64,000 nucleotides of DNA, from the IMG/VR virus record IMGVR_UViG_3300033143_006101, positions 124,001-188,000 of that record; one strand, given 5' to 3'. This document shows positions 16,301 to 24,701 of the stretch, piece by piece (within the stretch, counting starts at the first letter, position 1; every line of letters starts with the position of its first letter). Source of the stretch: a virus. A model generated the notes under the pieces. That model ran no database searches, had not been told where the DNA came from, and saw only the letters and a program-made list of their open reading frames with translations. The translations under genes and the position numbers were made by a program.

Positions 16301-16401
16301 CATTTCACTATCTTTTTAGCAAAATAAGGAGTTTCTATAGTAGAATGTGCTGTGTCTTGTGGGATATAATTAGAATTTAATAATTTATCACCTAAACCCA
16401 T
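13366..16401 (-). CDS. terL: Terminase large subunit with intein
   Basis: 1011-aa precursor. Packaging motor: Walker A AGMRGGK|S is interrupted by the intein. Walker B is VVLDELSRF and the coupling motif KIVVISSPMF. A RuvC-like nuclease domain has VCVDQGEKRDHFTLA and a late KDYADAVCR acidic site. The spliced extein would be about 658 aa, normal for TerL. ATG 16401 follows GAGG at good spacing; a GTG at 16407 is also in frame. It is last on the left-going - strand and convergent with the + block. Confidence 0.9.
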   Translation of the reverse strand: MGLGDKLLNSNYIPQDTAHSTIETPYFAKKIVKCPVKHTADIIEYAESKEYLGIKLRALQRKFLEELFSKVGDKNKFDQGVLCAGMRGGKCVQIDQNILMFDGTLKKAKDIKVGDLVMGPDSISRTVLETSRGASELFEIHQSQADNYTVNEYHILSLKKTQSARDDRSNRQPNGRYPNEPDVVNISIKDYLKKSDKWKYFFRGYKAGLITFSEQPVPIDPYLIGVWLGDGFSKQPIITSADIEIVQWLEDYCAKNNLKLSISDKRNNKSANYRLCKTSGLLNPLWEEFKKLSLVSNKHIPQCYISNSKEIRLEVLAGIIDTDGHHRADRHGYDIALSNEQLANDVKRLADTLGYRTHIQKKKTTCQVEGYEGTTWRISIYGDVWEIPCKIKYKQYIHNGKQSNRENYLSSIKVESIGEGEYAGIGVDKDNLFCLADGTVTHNSYIAAVIMTYMTQYMLQFPDPAVEFGLEPSRLTGQCIASSEIQAKETVFAHIESIIDKKNWWVKYFAYLKEREANEGKHTLFQRLKQAVEFPERRLAMLSLHSNSSALAGKTSYCVVLDELSRFDVVEGAVAAKSQTRSANAVYSTVSRSVSNLKKVSKIVVISSPMFEDDYTMQLLAMSGTCYVGAQSVVVGAMREKMDRKVPNLYGMHATTFELSPKTEANPSGFIEGEDFESERIQNPETYRRDYLAIPPATINPFFEFPERIDKVLTEGDALVLFSEKMIEEQLQTDEGIVFRIYIGKKALPLAQDQINKYYVCVDQGEKRDHFTLAMGHIEESPVKVGEKDGVDKESVRLKVVIDLITGWAPDPENRITVSFSNVEEVIKLICDNFNVGKVGYDRWSSVESIQRLFSEGIYVEQVGANLEMYEVLKQLIYQGQIELPKQCPDYETLIHELKQLTLIKGKRLDHPPQGSKDYADAVCRVCWFCYEDYIRQTVHGQHILPHKISLPTIKSIASAYEVMQQAEHNPHGAIWGQAPLGGMSISGEGVFGETIVVRKNVLPNLNKRKM
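15073..16131 (-). mobile_element. Intein with LAGLIDADG endonuclease in TerL
   Basis: 353 codons inserted between Lys and Ser of the terminase Walker A. It begins at Cys (CVQIDQNILMFDGT, block A), ends TVTHN (block G), and Ser is the +1 residue. Endonuclease motifs are LIGVWLGDGF and LAGIIDTDGH (the two DOD helices). It splices itself out of the protein and homes into intein-free terL alleles. Both splice junction residues are intact. Confidence 0.93.
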
Positions 16402-16452
16402 AATCACCTCATATCATTTAGTATTTAAACAATAGGAGATAACGGATGAAAT

Positions 16453-16641
16453 TTAAGGTGTTTTAATATCCACAGGGATACCTAATTCTACATCAAATTC
16501 CCCGGCCAGGAACTTCTCAGCAACCAAATTAAACAAATCTTGTATAGTTACATCATAATATTTTGCCCTATTAATTAATTTATAATGCACATGTGCAGGG
16601 AGCATTGCTTGTACATGTTTTAAATGTCTATTTTCTTCCAT
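16453..16641 (-). CDS. Hypothetical small protein
   Basis: 62 aa from ATG 16641; the open frame extends to 16701. The segment MLPAHVHYKLINRAKYYDVTIQDLFNLVAEKFLAG looks like a short DNA-binding or adaptor helix bundle. It overlaps the end of the sigma-like gene by 14 nt. Whether the start is 16641 or 16701 is uncertain, because no strong RBS is seen. Confidence 0.5.
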   Translation of the reverse strand: MEENRHLKHVQAMLPAHVHYKLINRAKYYDVTIQDLFNLVAEKFLAGEFDVELGIPVDIKTP

Positions 16642-17374
16642 AATTATATGACACAACTCTCCCTGTACTTGATAGTACATATTCTGAGAACATATTCTCA
16701 TGAAAAAAATACTTCAATTCTTTTTTAATCTTGTTTATGATCTCATAAACTGCATGATATGTTATACCCAATTCTTTACTCAAAGCTGAACATGTAGTGG
16801 ACCCAAGAAATACCTTCAAGCAAACCTCTTTAACTGTAGAACTCCTTGAACTCTTCTCAGATCTCTCCAAGATATAATTGATATATTCATTTTCTAATAT
16901 CTTAGAATCATAATAATCATATACCTTATTTGTCTCATCTAAATCTGGATGAGATAAAGAAGTTTCAATTACCTTGATGTCTACTGGTAAAAAATTGTCT
17001 GACATTACTTTTTCTACCCAGACATACATATGTTGTGGGAGTAATAACTTCATGAAGTAAGAAAAAGATGCAATGTTTTTATCATATCTATATAATAATG
17101 TAAGAAACATTAAATAAGTTTCTTGTAATACATCATTAAATTCCATCCTTTTTTCTACAAAAGGATAATACTTTCCTGCAACTTTCTTTACATACGGTTC
17201 ATACACCTTGACTAAAAAAGCTATAGCATCTTTCGATGGTGTATCCGTTCCCTTCCTTCTTTGTGCGACACTAACCGCTTGCTGTATAATCTTGTATAAC
17301 CTACGTGTTTCTTCTACACTCCTGTTTCCAAAATTGCGACTCAAAACCAATGCTTCCTTATACTTTGATCTCAT
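16628..17374 (-). CDS. Sigma-like transcription factor
   Basis: 248 aa. FNDVLQETYLMFLTLLYRYD followed by FSYFMKLLLPQHMYVWVE resembles sigma region 2 (core binding and -10 melting). SALSKELGITYHAVYEIINKIKKEL near the C-terminus resembles a region 4 helix-turn-helix. It probably redirects host RNA polymerase to phage late promoters. ATG 17374 follows AAGGAGGTTGCGACTC; the in-frame TTG at 17383 abuts the RBS. Confidence 0.65.
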   Translation of the reverse strand: MRSKYKEALVLSRNFGNRSVEETRRLYKIIQQAVSVAQRRKGTDTPSKDAIAFLVKVYEPYVKKVAGKYYPFVEKRMEFNDVLQETYLMFLTLLYRYDKNIASFSYFMKLLLPQHMYVWVEKVMSDNFLPVDIKVIETSLSHPDLDETNKVYDYYDSKILENEYINYILERSEKSSRSSTVKEVCLKVFLGSTTCSALSKELGITYHAVYEIINKIKKELKYFFHENMFSEYVLSSTGRVVSYNYGRK

Positions 17375-17410
17375 GAGTCGCAACCTCCTTATAAAATTAT
17401 TAATTTTTTT

Positions 17411-18853
17411 TTACGGGGCATCCCCCATAACATAATTTTGTATAGTCTTCTCATAGAATTTTTTTCGATTTAACGCACTATATTTGAGTACATATTTAGG
17501 GGTATCCTCCATAACAAATGCTTTATTGTCTACGTAATCTCTTACTACAGGTACCGGCTTACCTTCAATGAATCGTCTGATCCTACCTACCTTTTGTTTT
17601 AATTTTGGTAAGTTAGAAGTTGGTGTTGTGATATGCAATGACGATAACCTGGGGTAATCCAATCCCTCTGCAGCTATTGAAGATGAAGCGACAACAACTT
17701 GCACAGATTCATCTTTTCTAATCTCTGTCCAATTGGTTTTCTTTCTTGTTGCTCCAATCAAAAGAACAGAGTTATAACCAAACTCTTGTAATCTTTTATG
17801 TAAATATTTGCTATGTGCTACCCTATCAGATAGAACTAAAGGTATATATCCAGCTTCAATATCTCGAGAAATATGTTCCAAGATAATACCATTGCGTTCT
17901 TCGTGTCCTGCTAATAAAGAAATAGCTGCAGTAATATCCAACACATCCTCACGCTGATGCCCTGTCCATCTGTTCCTTGTAGGTATCTCAAATGAAATAT
18001 TAGTGTCAATCATCTCATATTCAAAGGTAGTTATTCTGTGCTTCACTTCACTTGCTGTAATATCTAAAAGCATATCTCCTACGATATCTAATGTTAGTAT
18101 ATGATTACCGTCTTTTCGTTCTACAGTAGCTGTTACACCTACTCTATATTTTGATGATGAACGATGCATTACACCTAACCACATATTAGAACTGAACCTG
18201 TGACATTCATCCCCTATTATCAATCCGAATTGATTTAGTATATCACTCCCGGATTCTACCATATTATATAATGTATTGATTACAGCAGTACAAATATTCC
18301 CTTCTCTTTTCTCATCTCCGTCATATCTTCCTAAAACAAAGTTACCACCTAATCTATTTTCTATTTCTTCTTCCCACTGTCCTCTTAATTTATGTTCATG
18401 GACCACAATAAGTGTGGGTTGTTTAAGTTTAGCAATCAACCCAAGAATACTAATAGTTTTTCCACCACCAGTATCCATTTGGATCAAGCCACCCTCATTA
18501 TCTATTAACGTTTTAATTATCTTGTCTTGCTGAGGTTCAAGTGTAGTATTTTTTAAATGGCAATCTATTGTAAGAAGTTCTATTCTCTCATCGGCAATCC
18601 TAACAAGTAGATCATGTTCCTTATAGTAATCTAGGACTCGTTTTAATCCACCACGAGGAAGAAACAAGCATCTCATATTATCTAAATGAGATACACTATA
18701 ATGTATAAGAGTTTGGCTCGTCTTTTTTACAGACAACTTTAACCGTTTCTTTCTATAGTACTCGGGATTCTTATATGTAAAAAGGTCTACAAGGCCAGTT
18801 ATTTTTCTACCTAAAGTATCTATAGGGATATATATCTTATCTCGAACTATCAT
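17411..18853 (-). CDS. SF2 DNA helicase (UvsW/XPB-like)
   Basis: 480 aa. Motif I is MDTGGGKT (near residue 127), motif II GDECHRF, motif III GVTATVERKDG, motif V around VASSSIAAEGLDYP and motif VI QKVGRIRR. It is a 3'-5' helicase-like ATPase of the kind used in phage recombination and fork remodelling. The start ATGA overlaps the stop of the upstream small gene. Confidence 0.85.
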   Translation of the reverse strand: MIVRDKIYIPIDTLGRKITGLVDLFTYKNPEYYRKKRLKLSVKKTSQTLIHYSVSHLDNMRCLFLPRGGLKRVLDYYKEHDLLVRIADERIELLTIDCHLKNTTLEPQQDKIIKTLIDNEGGLIQMDTGGGKTISILGLIAKLKQPTLIVVHEHKLRGQWEEEIENRLGGNFVLGRYDGDEKREGNICTAVINTLYNMVESGSDILNQFGLIIGDECHRFSSNMWLGVMHRSSSKYRVGVTATVERKDGNHILTLDIVGDMLLDITASEVKHRITTFEYEMIDTNISFEIPTRNRWTGHQREDVLDITAAISLLAGHEERNGIILEHISRDIEAGYIPLVLSDRVAHSKYLHKRLQEFGYNSVLLIGATRKKTNWTEIRKDESVQVVVASSSIAAEGLDYPRLSSLHITTPTSNLPKLKQKVGRIRRFIEGKPVPVVRDYVDNKAFVMEDTPKYVLKYSALNRKKFYEKTIQNYVMGDAP

Positions 18854-19101
18854 TCACTAACTCTAGCATACTTAAACATGATACGTGAATTAGAATCCTC
18901 ATTTAAAGGTGGTGATCCCTTTCCAGCCAGGTTATCCTTTGTAAACTGTATACATGTAAGGAGTATCTCTCCTTTAGATAGATACACCCCGAAACGATTA
19001 AACCATAAATCCCTAATAACATCCCGCAAACGTTTGAACTCAGCTATATCAGGTACGTAAATAGACATCCTGCTTCTTGAATAATCTTTAGACACAGTCA
19101 C
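18850..19101 (-). CDS. Hypothetical protein
   Basis: 83 aa from a GTG start overlapping the end of the sigma-like gene; an ATG at 19068 is the alternative. RMSIYVPDIAEFKRLRDVIRDLWFNRFG looks like a small DNA-binding helical protein, but no family is recognised. It is coupled by ATGA to the helicase. Confidence 0.5.
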   Translation of the reverse strand: MTVSKDYSRSRMSIYVPDIAEFKRLRDVIRDLWFNRFGVYLSKGEILLTCIQFTKDNLAGKGSPPLNEDSNSRIMFKYARVSE

Positions 19102-19741
19102 ATCTATACCCTCTTAGATCTTTCATTACAGACAGCTTCGTTAATCCTTCATTAAAATAATTATATACAGTTGTGTTATGTGTAGCTGAGGAAATGTTTA
19201 GTTGTAATTTAATGTCTTTTATTGTATAACCTTCTAACCACAACAGCATAATATTTCTCTGTAATGAACTAAGCTTTGCTATAGCTCCCTCAAGATCCAT
19301 CTGTAAGATAGTTCTATCCTCATCCCATATAGGTTTTGACATCCCCATATCTTCTGATATAACATTGTTCTCATCCATATCTGCCTGTATTCCATTAACA
19401 CAATTCCAATAATCATACATAGAGATGTCTTTACTTCTGGAAGTCTTTTTAGTATTTAAGGGATGCAGAATATGATTACTTATTTCCTTTCTAACATTGC
19501 GAAAGATAGCCATATTGAGTGGTTCATTGATACGCCTTCCACCAATCCCATTAGCTATCCCAATGTACACATGCTGTCGTACATCATCTTCTTCATAATC
19601 ACAGTTAGAATATTTTTTGCTGAGCTTTTGTACCCAACGCTCATACCTAGCAAAAATTCGGTTAAGTAGTTTGTTTTTAATAAAGTGGTTGGTTGTGCAT
19701 ATATATCTATTGCACAATAGATCTAATTCGTTCCCTATCAT
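19088..19741 (-). CDS. Sigma-like factor (regions 2 and 4)
   Basis: 217 aa. CDYEEDDVRQHVYIGIANG resembles the core-binding part of region 2. LSSLQRNIMLLWLEGYTIKDIKLQLNISSATHNTTVYNYFNEGL resembles a region 4 helix-turn-helix. It is a second candidate phage sigma factor. GGGGGCAATTAA precedes the ATG. The upstream sequence AATTAGCTATAGAC (19770-19757) is shared with the gene at 49313. Confidence 0.6.
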   Translation of the reverse strand: MIGNELDLLCNRYICTTNHFIKNKLLNRIFARYERWVQKLSKKYSNCDYEEDDVRQHVYIGIANGIGGRRINEPLNMAIFRNVRKEISNHILHPLNTKKTSRSKDISMYDYWNCVNGIQADMDENNVISEDMGMSKPIWDEDRTILQMDLEGAIAKLSSLQRNIMLLWLEGYTIKDIKLQLNISSATHNTTVYNYFNEGLTKLSVMKDLRGYRCDCV

Positions 19742-19801
19742 TTAATTGCCCCCAAAGTCTATAGCTAATTTTTATTTGTTTTGATACAAAACTATTGTTT
19801 A

Positions 19802-20881
19802 TTAAATGTTAAAGTCTTCTTCAAATACGCCGTCTTCTAACTCAGATAGATCTAAAATATCTTCTTTAGCTTTTTTTTCTACAAATCGTTTTTCGTCCCT
19901 TTTTAAATTATTGATTCTTGATTGTAGTACTCGTGGAAGTTTGAGCCCTGCATTAATCATAGTAACTCTAACAACATCATCTAACATAGGATCTGCAAAC
20001 ATTCCTAATCGTGATATTGCACTACCACATACTCTCTTTGTTATATCGAATATTTTCTTAGCTTCTTTAGTATATATTTTTTTCTTAGGTATATCTATGC
20101 CTATTAAGTAAGCTAAAGTAGACTTATATGTATATCCCTCAGCCAATGAAGGCTTGAATATTTTTTTAAGCAGGTCTTTATCTTCTGTTCTAAAATCAGC
20201 ATGATAAAAGTACATTGTTCTAATATCTACCATTCCATTACCATACTGCAGGACTCTCATAATCTCACCCTTATCTATGGATCCAATACCTGCCTGAGTA
20301 ACTTTCCCCTCACGCAATAATTCAAATGCAGATTTTACTTCTATTACTATATGATTATTAATCTCTTCCCACCAATCATTACCTATACCTTTACTTTGCA
20401 TGAGGTACTCATTATCTGCAAGCATAAACATGTTAATCTTTAAGTCTTTTAATTGTTTCAATGTTTTTAATGAATTATCTGCAGCAAGTATTCCTTGCAT
20501 TCGTGGAGGGAGAGTAGCAATACAACCAGTGGAAATCTTTTTTTTATTTAAATAATTTATAATGAGCGGAGCAGCACTACCTCCTGTTCCTCCTCCTAAC
20601 CCACAAATAACCAAGATTAATTTATTAGGATCTATATTAGCTTCTATAAAAGCTTCAAACTCTTTCCAATGTTTTTTTAATAAGCTTTTACCTTTAAGAG
20701 GAGAACCCCCGGTTCCACTAGTACCTAACAATAATAATTTTCTAGCATCAATAAAAGTTCCCCGAACATCTAACTCATCAGAATTTATATAATAAGTATC
20801 CACTCCTAATTTTGCAAATTTCAAGCCAATTCTAGTACCGCATTGACCACAACCAATAACTTGCAAAGCATTTTCTATCAT
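19802..20881 (-). CDS. Phage tubulin/FtsZ-like GTPase
   Basis: 359 aa. N-terminal VIGCGQCGTRIG binds nucleotide. The tubulin signature GLGGGTGGSAAP (near residue 97) and the following LPPR and LADNEYL segments fit the TubZ/PhuZ/RepX group. Such filaments segregate plasmid-like phages or centre phage DNA in the cell. The start overlaps the stop of the 20878 gene, with GAGGAAAGAGT as RBS. It probably forms an operon with that gene and the RHH protein at 21282. Confidence 0.88.
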   Translation of the reverse strand: MIENALQVIGCGQCGTRIGLKFAKLGVDTYYINSDELDVRGTFIDARKLLLLGTSGTGGSPLKGKSLLKKHWKEFEAFIEANIDPNKLILVICGLGGGTGGSAAPLIINYLNKKKISTGCIATLPPRMQGILAADNSLKTLKQLKDLKINMFMLADNEYLMQSKGIGNDWWEEINNHIVIEVKSAFELLREGKVTQAGIGSIDKGEIMRVLQYGNGMVDIRTMYFYHADFRTEDKDLLKKIFKPSLAEGYTYKSTLAYLIGIDIPKKKIYTKEAKKIFDITKRVCGSAISRLGMFADPMLDDVVRVTMINAGLKLPRVLQSRINNLKRDEKRFVEKKAKEDILDLSELEDGVFEEDFNI

Positions 20882-21285
20882 ACTCTTTCCTCCAACTCTA
20901 TTAGTTTTAGATAGTTAACTGTAAGATGATTACAAATCTCGGCATGCTTACAATCCTTACACTTGGCTATTTTGTGTGCATACGCAAGAGCTCTTTGCTT
21001 TTTATACTCTTGTAATATAGCAACAGTTTCCTTTGTAAGAACAAAACTATCCTTGAGCCTCTTCCCATCTACCACAACGGAAGAAGCATCATCAATGCCT
21101 ATTTCATCTATCAACACAGTATTTTTTGGAGTTAATACTTCACTGTCTTCAAACTCTACAACACGTTTGAGGACAGAGGGGATCATGTTGCCGAAACATG
21201 ATGGTAAGTTTAACATCTCCAATTCGCTTTTGACAAGCGAGTCTATCTGTGGTTCGATAGCGTCTATATTTATTTTTATTTTCAT
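20878..21285 (-). CDS. Tubulin-operon protein with CKDC/C motif
   Basis: 135 aa. The C-terminal CKDCKHAEIC may bind metal. The rest is alpha/beta and unrecognised. It is coupled by overlapping ATGA to the upstream RHH gene and by ATGA to the tubulin gene, which suggests a functional link to the filament system, such as an adaptor. Confidence 0.55.
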   Translation of the reverse strand: MKIKINIDAIEPQIDSLVKSELEMLNLPSCFGNMIPSVLKRVVEFEDSEVLTPKNTVLIDEIGIDDASSVVVDGKRLKDSFVLTKETVAILQEYKKQRALAYAHKIAKCKDCKHAEICNHLTVNYLKLIELEERV

Positions 21286-21458
21286 TCATCTGTGTCATCT
21301 AAAGCCCTCATAAACACAATATCTTCTGCCTTATCATTTTCCAGATAATAATCAAGAATCCTACGAATAGCATCTGAAAATGTCAAATCCATTCTTTTAG
21401 CAATCTTTTTTATTTCTTTACTTTGTCTTACTGTTATATATAATTGCTTTCTTATCAT
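21282..21458 (-). CDS. Ribbon-helix-helix DNA-binding protein
   Basis: 58 aa. An N-terminal beta strand (KQLYITVRQ) and two helices (KEIKKIAKRM and FSDAIRRILDYYLEN) fit a MetJ/Arc-type fold. It is the first gene of the operon with the 135-aa protein and tubulin. By analogy with ParR or TubR it may bind a centromere or autoregulate. It follows the promoter at 21500-21528. The RBS is weak. Confidence 0.65.
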   Translation of the reverse strand: MIRKQLYITVRQSKEIKKIAKRMDLTFSDAIRRILDYYLENDKAEDIVFMRALDDTDE

Positions 21459-21499
21459 AGCTATATAAAATTATTAATTTTATCCATGTAATACAGACC

Positions 21500-21528
21500 A
21501 GCATAATAAATTTAAAGTATAAAGTCAA
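21500..21528 (-). promoter_or_regulatory. Promoter of RHH-tubulin operon
   Basis: On the - strand, TTGACT (21528-21523), a 17-bp spacer, and TATGCT (21505-21500). It overlaps the 3' end of the primase gene and is about 42 nt upstream of the RHH start. The -10 box matches only 4 of 6. Confidence 0.5.
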
Positions 21529-22502
21529 CTACTTTTTTGTAAATTATTCAACTGCCATAAGATATATCTCTCCTGAGATATAAAATCTAAAATGCTCTGC
21601 TCATTATTAATCACCATAAACAATTCCCTAACAGTACATTCAGCTGTATCCTTTTTACCTTCTGGCAAAGTACACACACCTACTTTAACACCAGCATTTA
21701 ACAAAGGTATAGCATCCTTTACTAATTGTAACCCCGGATTATCAGCATCAGGAACTATCACAACATGCTTATATTCTTTCAATTTTGCCAGTTGTAATGG
21801 GGTCAATAATTCCGAATGTATCCTATTAGATAAGGAAGCAACTACCTGCACCCCAGCCCTTCTTAAAAATATCATATCAAAGATGCCTTCTACTACATAA
21901 ATAGGCTTATCTATATCAGATGCCGTAGCTATTCCAACTAATATATCCTTTCTCGGGTACTTTCCGTACAGCTTTCTACTATTATAAGGACTTCTCATAA
22001 AGTAATTTCTTAATTTATTGCCCTGATAAATAGGAATTATAATCCATCCCACATATGGTTTCTCTTCTACTTCTCCCATTCCCCATTCGAGAATCTCAGA
22101 TGAATTAAACCCTCTCTTTTCAAGATAAGGATGAGACTCAATTAATCTATGCTGTGGTAGATGAACAATGATTCTTAATGAAGGCTGATCAGAGTTTCTT
22201 TTCTCGAATTTTTCCCTCATCAAATCATAACGTTCTGCTTCTTCCTCTTCAGTATCAGCCTGGGCATCAAAGTTACTCAAGTAATGTAGGGCCTCAACAC
22301 CACTGAGATTAAGAAAGTCATCAAGCATGGTAAAAATATTTCCACTTCTCTGACAAGAGAAGCAATGATAGTAACCTCCTTCCTTATTAATTGACATAGA
22401 AGGATGGTTCTCCTCATGAAACCAACAAGCAGTACGATAGTCATCTCCTACTTCATCATACACTATTCCTAATCGGGTTAATATCTTCGCCACATCTATC
22501 AT
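21525..22502 (-). CDS. DnaG-like DNA primase
   Basis: 325 aa. The zinc-binding domain has CWFHEENHPS and HCFSCQRSG (CHC2 type). The Toprim domain has YVVEGIFDMI (Glu) and VIVPDADNPG (DxD). It makes RNA primers for replication. It is shorter than cellular DnaG and lacks the C-terminal helicase-binding domain. It overlaps the DnaB gene by 4 nt. Confidence 0.9.
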   Translation of the reverse strand: MIDVAKILTRLGIVYDEVGDDYRTACWFHEENHPSMSINKEGGYYHCFSCQRSGNIFTMLDDFLNLSGVEALHYLSNFDAQADTEEEEAERYDLMREKFEKRNSDQPSLRIIVHLPQHRLIESHPYLEKRGFNSSEILEWGMGEVEEKPYVGWIIIPIYQGNKLRNYFMRSPYNSRKLYGKYPRKDILVGIATASDIDKPIYVVEGIFDMIFLRRAGVQVVASLSNRIHSELLTPLQLAKLKEYKHVVIVPDADNPGLQLVKDAIPLLNAGVKVGVCTLPEGKKDTAECTVRELFMVINNEQSILDFISQERYILWQLNNLQKSS

Positions 22503-23938
22503 TGAAAACTATTACCCTCCACCTCAATCTTAGCCATATCAATCATATCTTGATACTCACTGTCAATAGGAGACAACCTTGTTGTGTTGGGATCAAAAAA
22601 GAAATTAACAATTTTATTTCCTAACCCCATTCGTTGTTTCAAGAATATAATCTCAGCCAAATTAACGTTAGGATCCACCTCCGCTTCACCATAAGCCAGT
22701 TCTCTTTTAAGTGCCTTCTCAGGATTATAATACGGTCTATGGATCCCTAATATTATGTCAGCTACCTCCTCCCAAGCCCCAGCATTCTTCAAATCAGACA
22801 TACGAGGACGACTAAACTTACGTTTAGTAACCTCCCTATTTATCTGTGCAACAGGAATAGTATGCACACCTAACTTCCTTGTCATAGTTTGAGTAATATT
22901 TAAATTCTGTTCATAACTTCTTGCAAAGTTATCACTTTGGAGCAAATCACTAATCTTGCCATACAGATCAATCACTAGTACAATATATTGCGTTTTTAAT
23001 TTATCCTGCAGAAGCATTGTTTGTTCATTGATAGTAGCTAATGTCTGAGTAGGTTTATCATTTAAAAGAATGTAAGGATTGTTACGTATCCTTTCAAGTT
23101 CCCATTCATAAACTTTCTTTTCCTCATCCGTAAACTTATCCCAATGAGCAGTAACTCTCGTTACAGCAATATTAGTATTGAATGCTATAAGTTTATTCAT
23201 TAGTGATCTATTCGGCATCTCTAATGCAAACTGAGCAGTGTATATTCCTCTATTAGAAAGGTTCTTCATCAGAGAAAGTGCAAATGAGCTTTTACCCATC
23301 CCAGGAAGACCACATATAATTGTAATTTGTCCTTCCTGCAACCCTTCTGTTAGTTTATCATCTAATTGTCTAAAACCCGTTGTCCTCTTCCCTTGCATCT
23401 TATCCCTTAATTCAATATAATCTGCCGTTACTTCTTCCATAGTCTGAAATTCTAATTGATATGTAGAATATCCTTTACCTATTACACTGTTTATAGCATT
23501 CACTCTTTCTTCTACTGCTGAGAGTGGTTGTGTTGGATCTAAAAGAGATTTGTACAAAGATTTAAATACGAGATCCATTACTTCTGATTTTACATTATCA
23601 AGCACAAGTTTTTCTATATGCTCATTAAAGTTTTGTTCTGGGACCTCCGCGAAATTGTTTATAATACCATCAATGAATTTATAATCAACTATCTTACGTA
23701 CAGGACAGAGTTTAGATTTTAAAAGCAAAGCATCATGATTCATTTCCATACCAGCTTCAGCACATGCTATCACAGCCCAACTTAAAGTTTGAAATTCAGG
23801 AGTCCTGAACTGTCTATAATCTATTCGTCGTAAGAAGATCTCTCTATTAGTTTTATTCTTAATAGCATTAATAACAATAATAGCTTCATTCTCCTCATCA
23901 ACAGGAATGTCTCCTATATCTTTTAATGGATTAGCCAT
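22499..23938 (-). CDS. Replicative DNA helicase (DnaB-like)
   Basis: 479 aa. An N-terminal helical domain is followed by a RecA-type ATPase: Walker A CGLPGMGKSSFAL, a YIVLVIDLYGKI Walker B strand, and KFSRPRMSDLKNAGAWEEVADIILG typical of DnaB. It acts with the adjacent primase and loader at the fork. Confidence 0.92.
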   Translation of the reverse strand: MANPLKDIGDIPVDEENEAIIVINAIKNKTNREIFLRRIDYRQFRTPEFQTLSWAVIACAEAGMEMNHDALLLKSKLCPVRKIVDYKFIDGIINNFAEVPEQNFNEHIEKLVLDNVKSEVMDLVFKSLYKSLLDPTQPLSAVEERVNAINSVIGKGYSTYQLEFQTMEEVTADYIELRDKMQGKRTTGFRQLDDKLTEGLQEGQITIICGLPGMGKSSFALSLMKNLSNRGIYTAQFALEMPNRSLMNKLIAFNTNIAVTRVTAHWDKFTDEEKKVYEWELERIRNNPYILLNDKPTQTLATINEQTMLLQDKLKTQYIVLVIDLYGKISDLLQSDNFARSYEQNLNITQTMTRKLGVHTIPVAQINREVTKRKFSRPRMSDLKNAGAWEEVADIILGIHRPYYNPEKALKRELAYGEAEVDPNVNLAEIIFLKQRMGLGNKIVNFFFDPNTTRLSPIDSEYQDMIDMAKIEVEGNSFQ

Positions 23939-23939
23939 G

Positions 23940-24701
23940 CTATTTTTTCTTGCCTCTTAATTGTAGCGTAGATATATCACCTCTTAATTCTAATGACGAA
24001 AAAGAACGACGGAGTACTGTACCAGACCTATGAAATTCTTCTGGTATATTTATTATATTCTCTCTAGATGTCATTATAAATTTACTATCTTCTAACAATG
24101 CATTATCTATAAACTGAAATAAATGTACCTGGGTATACGGTCCACCTACAGTTACCGAATCTAAATCAAAAGCATCATCGATAATATAAAATTTATATCC
24201 TTTTAGTTTTTCAAGATATTCCTTATCATCAAAATCAGTAAAGGCATCTAAGAGAGTTTGCATTTTTAAAAACCGTACACTGAATTTCTTTTCAATTAAC
24301 TTAATACCTAAAGTTGCTGCCAGTGTAGTATGCCCAGAGTTATCATCTGATCCCCAAAGCCACAGTACATTGTTATCAGTAAAAAATTCTATAGGATCAT
24401 TCATGATGGTTGTGAGTACATCAACTTGAGATTGATTAAACTTTTTTACATCTGGAGGAAAAGGTATTTTAATATAATCATCAAAAGTATATTTACATAA
24501 TGATTTATGTATTCCTGCTTCAGTTAATTTATAATCTAAAGCAACCTCTTTGTCTTGTTTCTTTCTACACTCACATGGGAACCATACTTCTTCTTCATAT
24601 GAAGTAGCATTATCTCTTAATACAACTTTGTTTCCATCATCATCATACATTACTTTTTTCAGAAGGAATCCTTTATCCTCACATACATTACACTTCAGCA
24701 T
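23940..24701 (-). CDS. DnaC/DnaI-like helicase loader
   Basis: 253 aa. An N-terminal zinc-type CNVC...CEC precedes an AAA+-like domain with Walker-A-like GSDDNSGHTTLA, where the usual Lys is His. A Walker B-like YKFYIIDDAFD and a sensor-like SKFIMTSRENI follow. Its position just before dnaB supports a loader. ATG 24701 follows GGAGAGGAAG; the longer frame to 24743 lies within the upstream gene. Confidence 0.7.
   Translation of the reverse strand: MLKCNVCEDKGFLLKKVMYDDDGNKVVLRDNATSYEEEVWFPCECRKKQDKEVALDYKLTEAGIHKSLCKYTFDDYIKIPFPPDVKKFNQSQVDVLTTIMNDPIEFFTDNNVLWLWGSDDNSGHTTLAATLGIKLIEKKFSVRFLKMQTLLDAFTDFDDKEYLEKLKGYKFYIIDDAFDLDSVTVGGPYTQVHLFQFIDNALLEDSKFIMTSRENIINIPEEFHRSGTVLRRSFSSLELRGDISTLQLRGKKK

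Noticed and set aside
20878-21285. TubR homologue
   Set aside because: The 135-aa protein shows no winged-helix pattern. The DNA-binding partner is more likely the RHH protein at 21282-21458.
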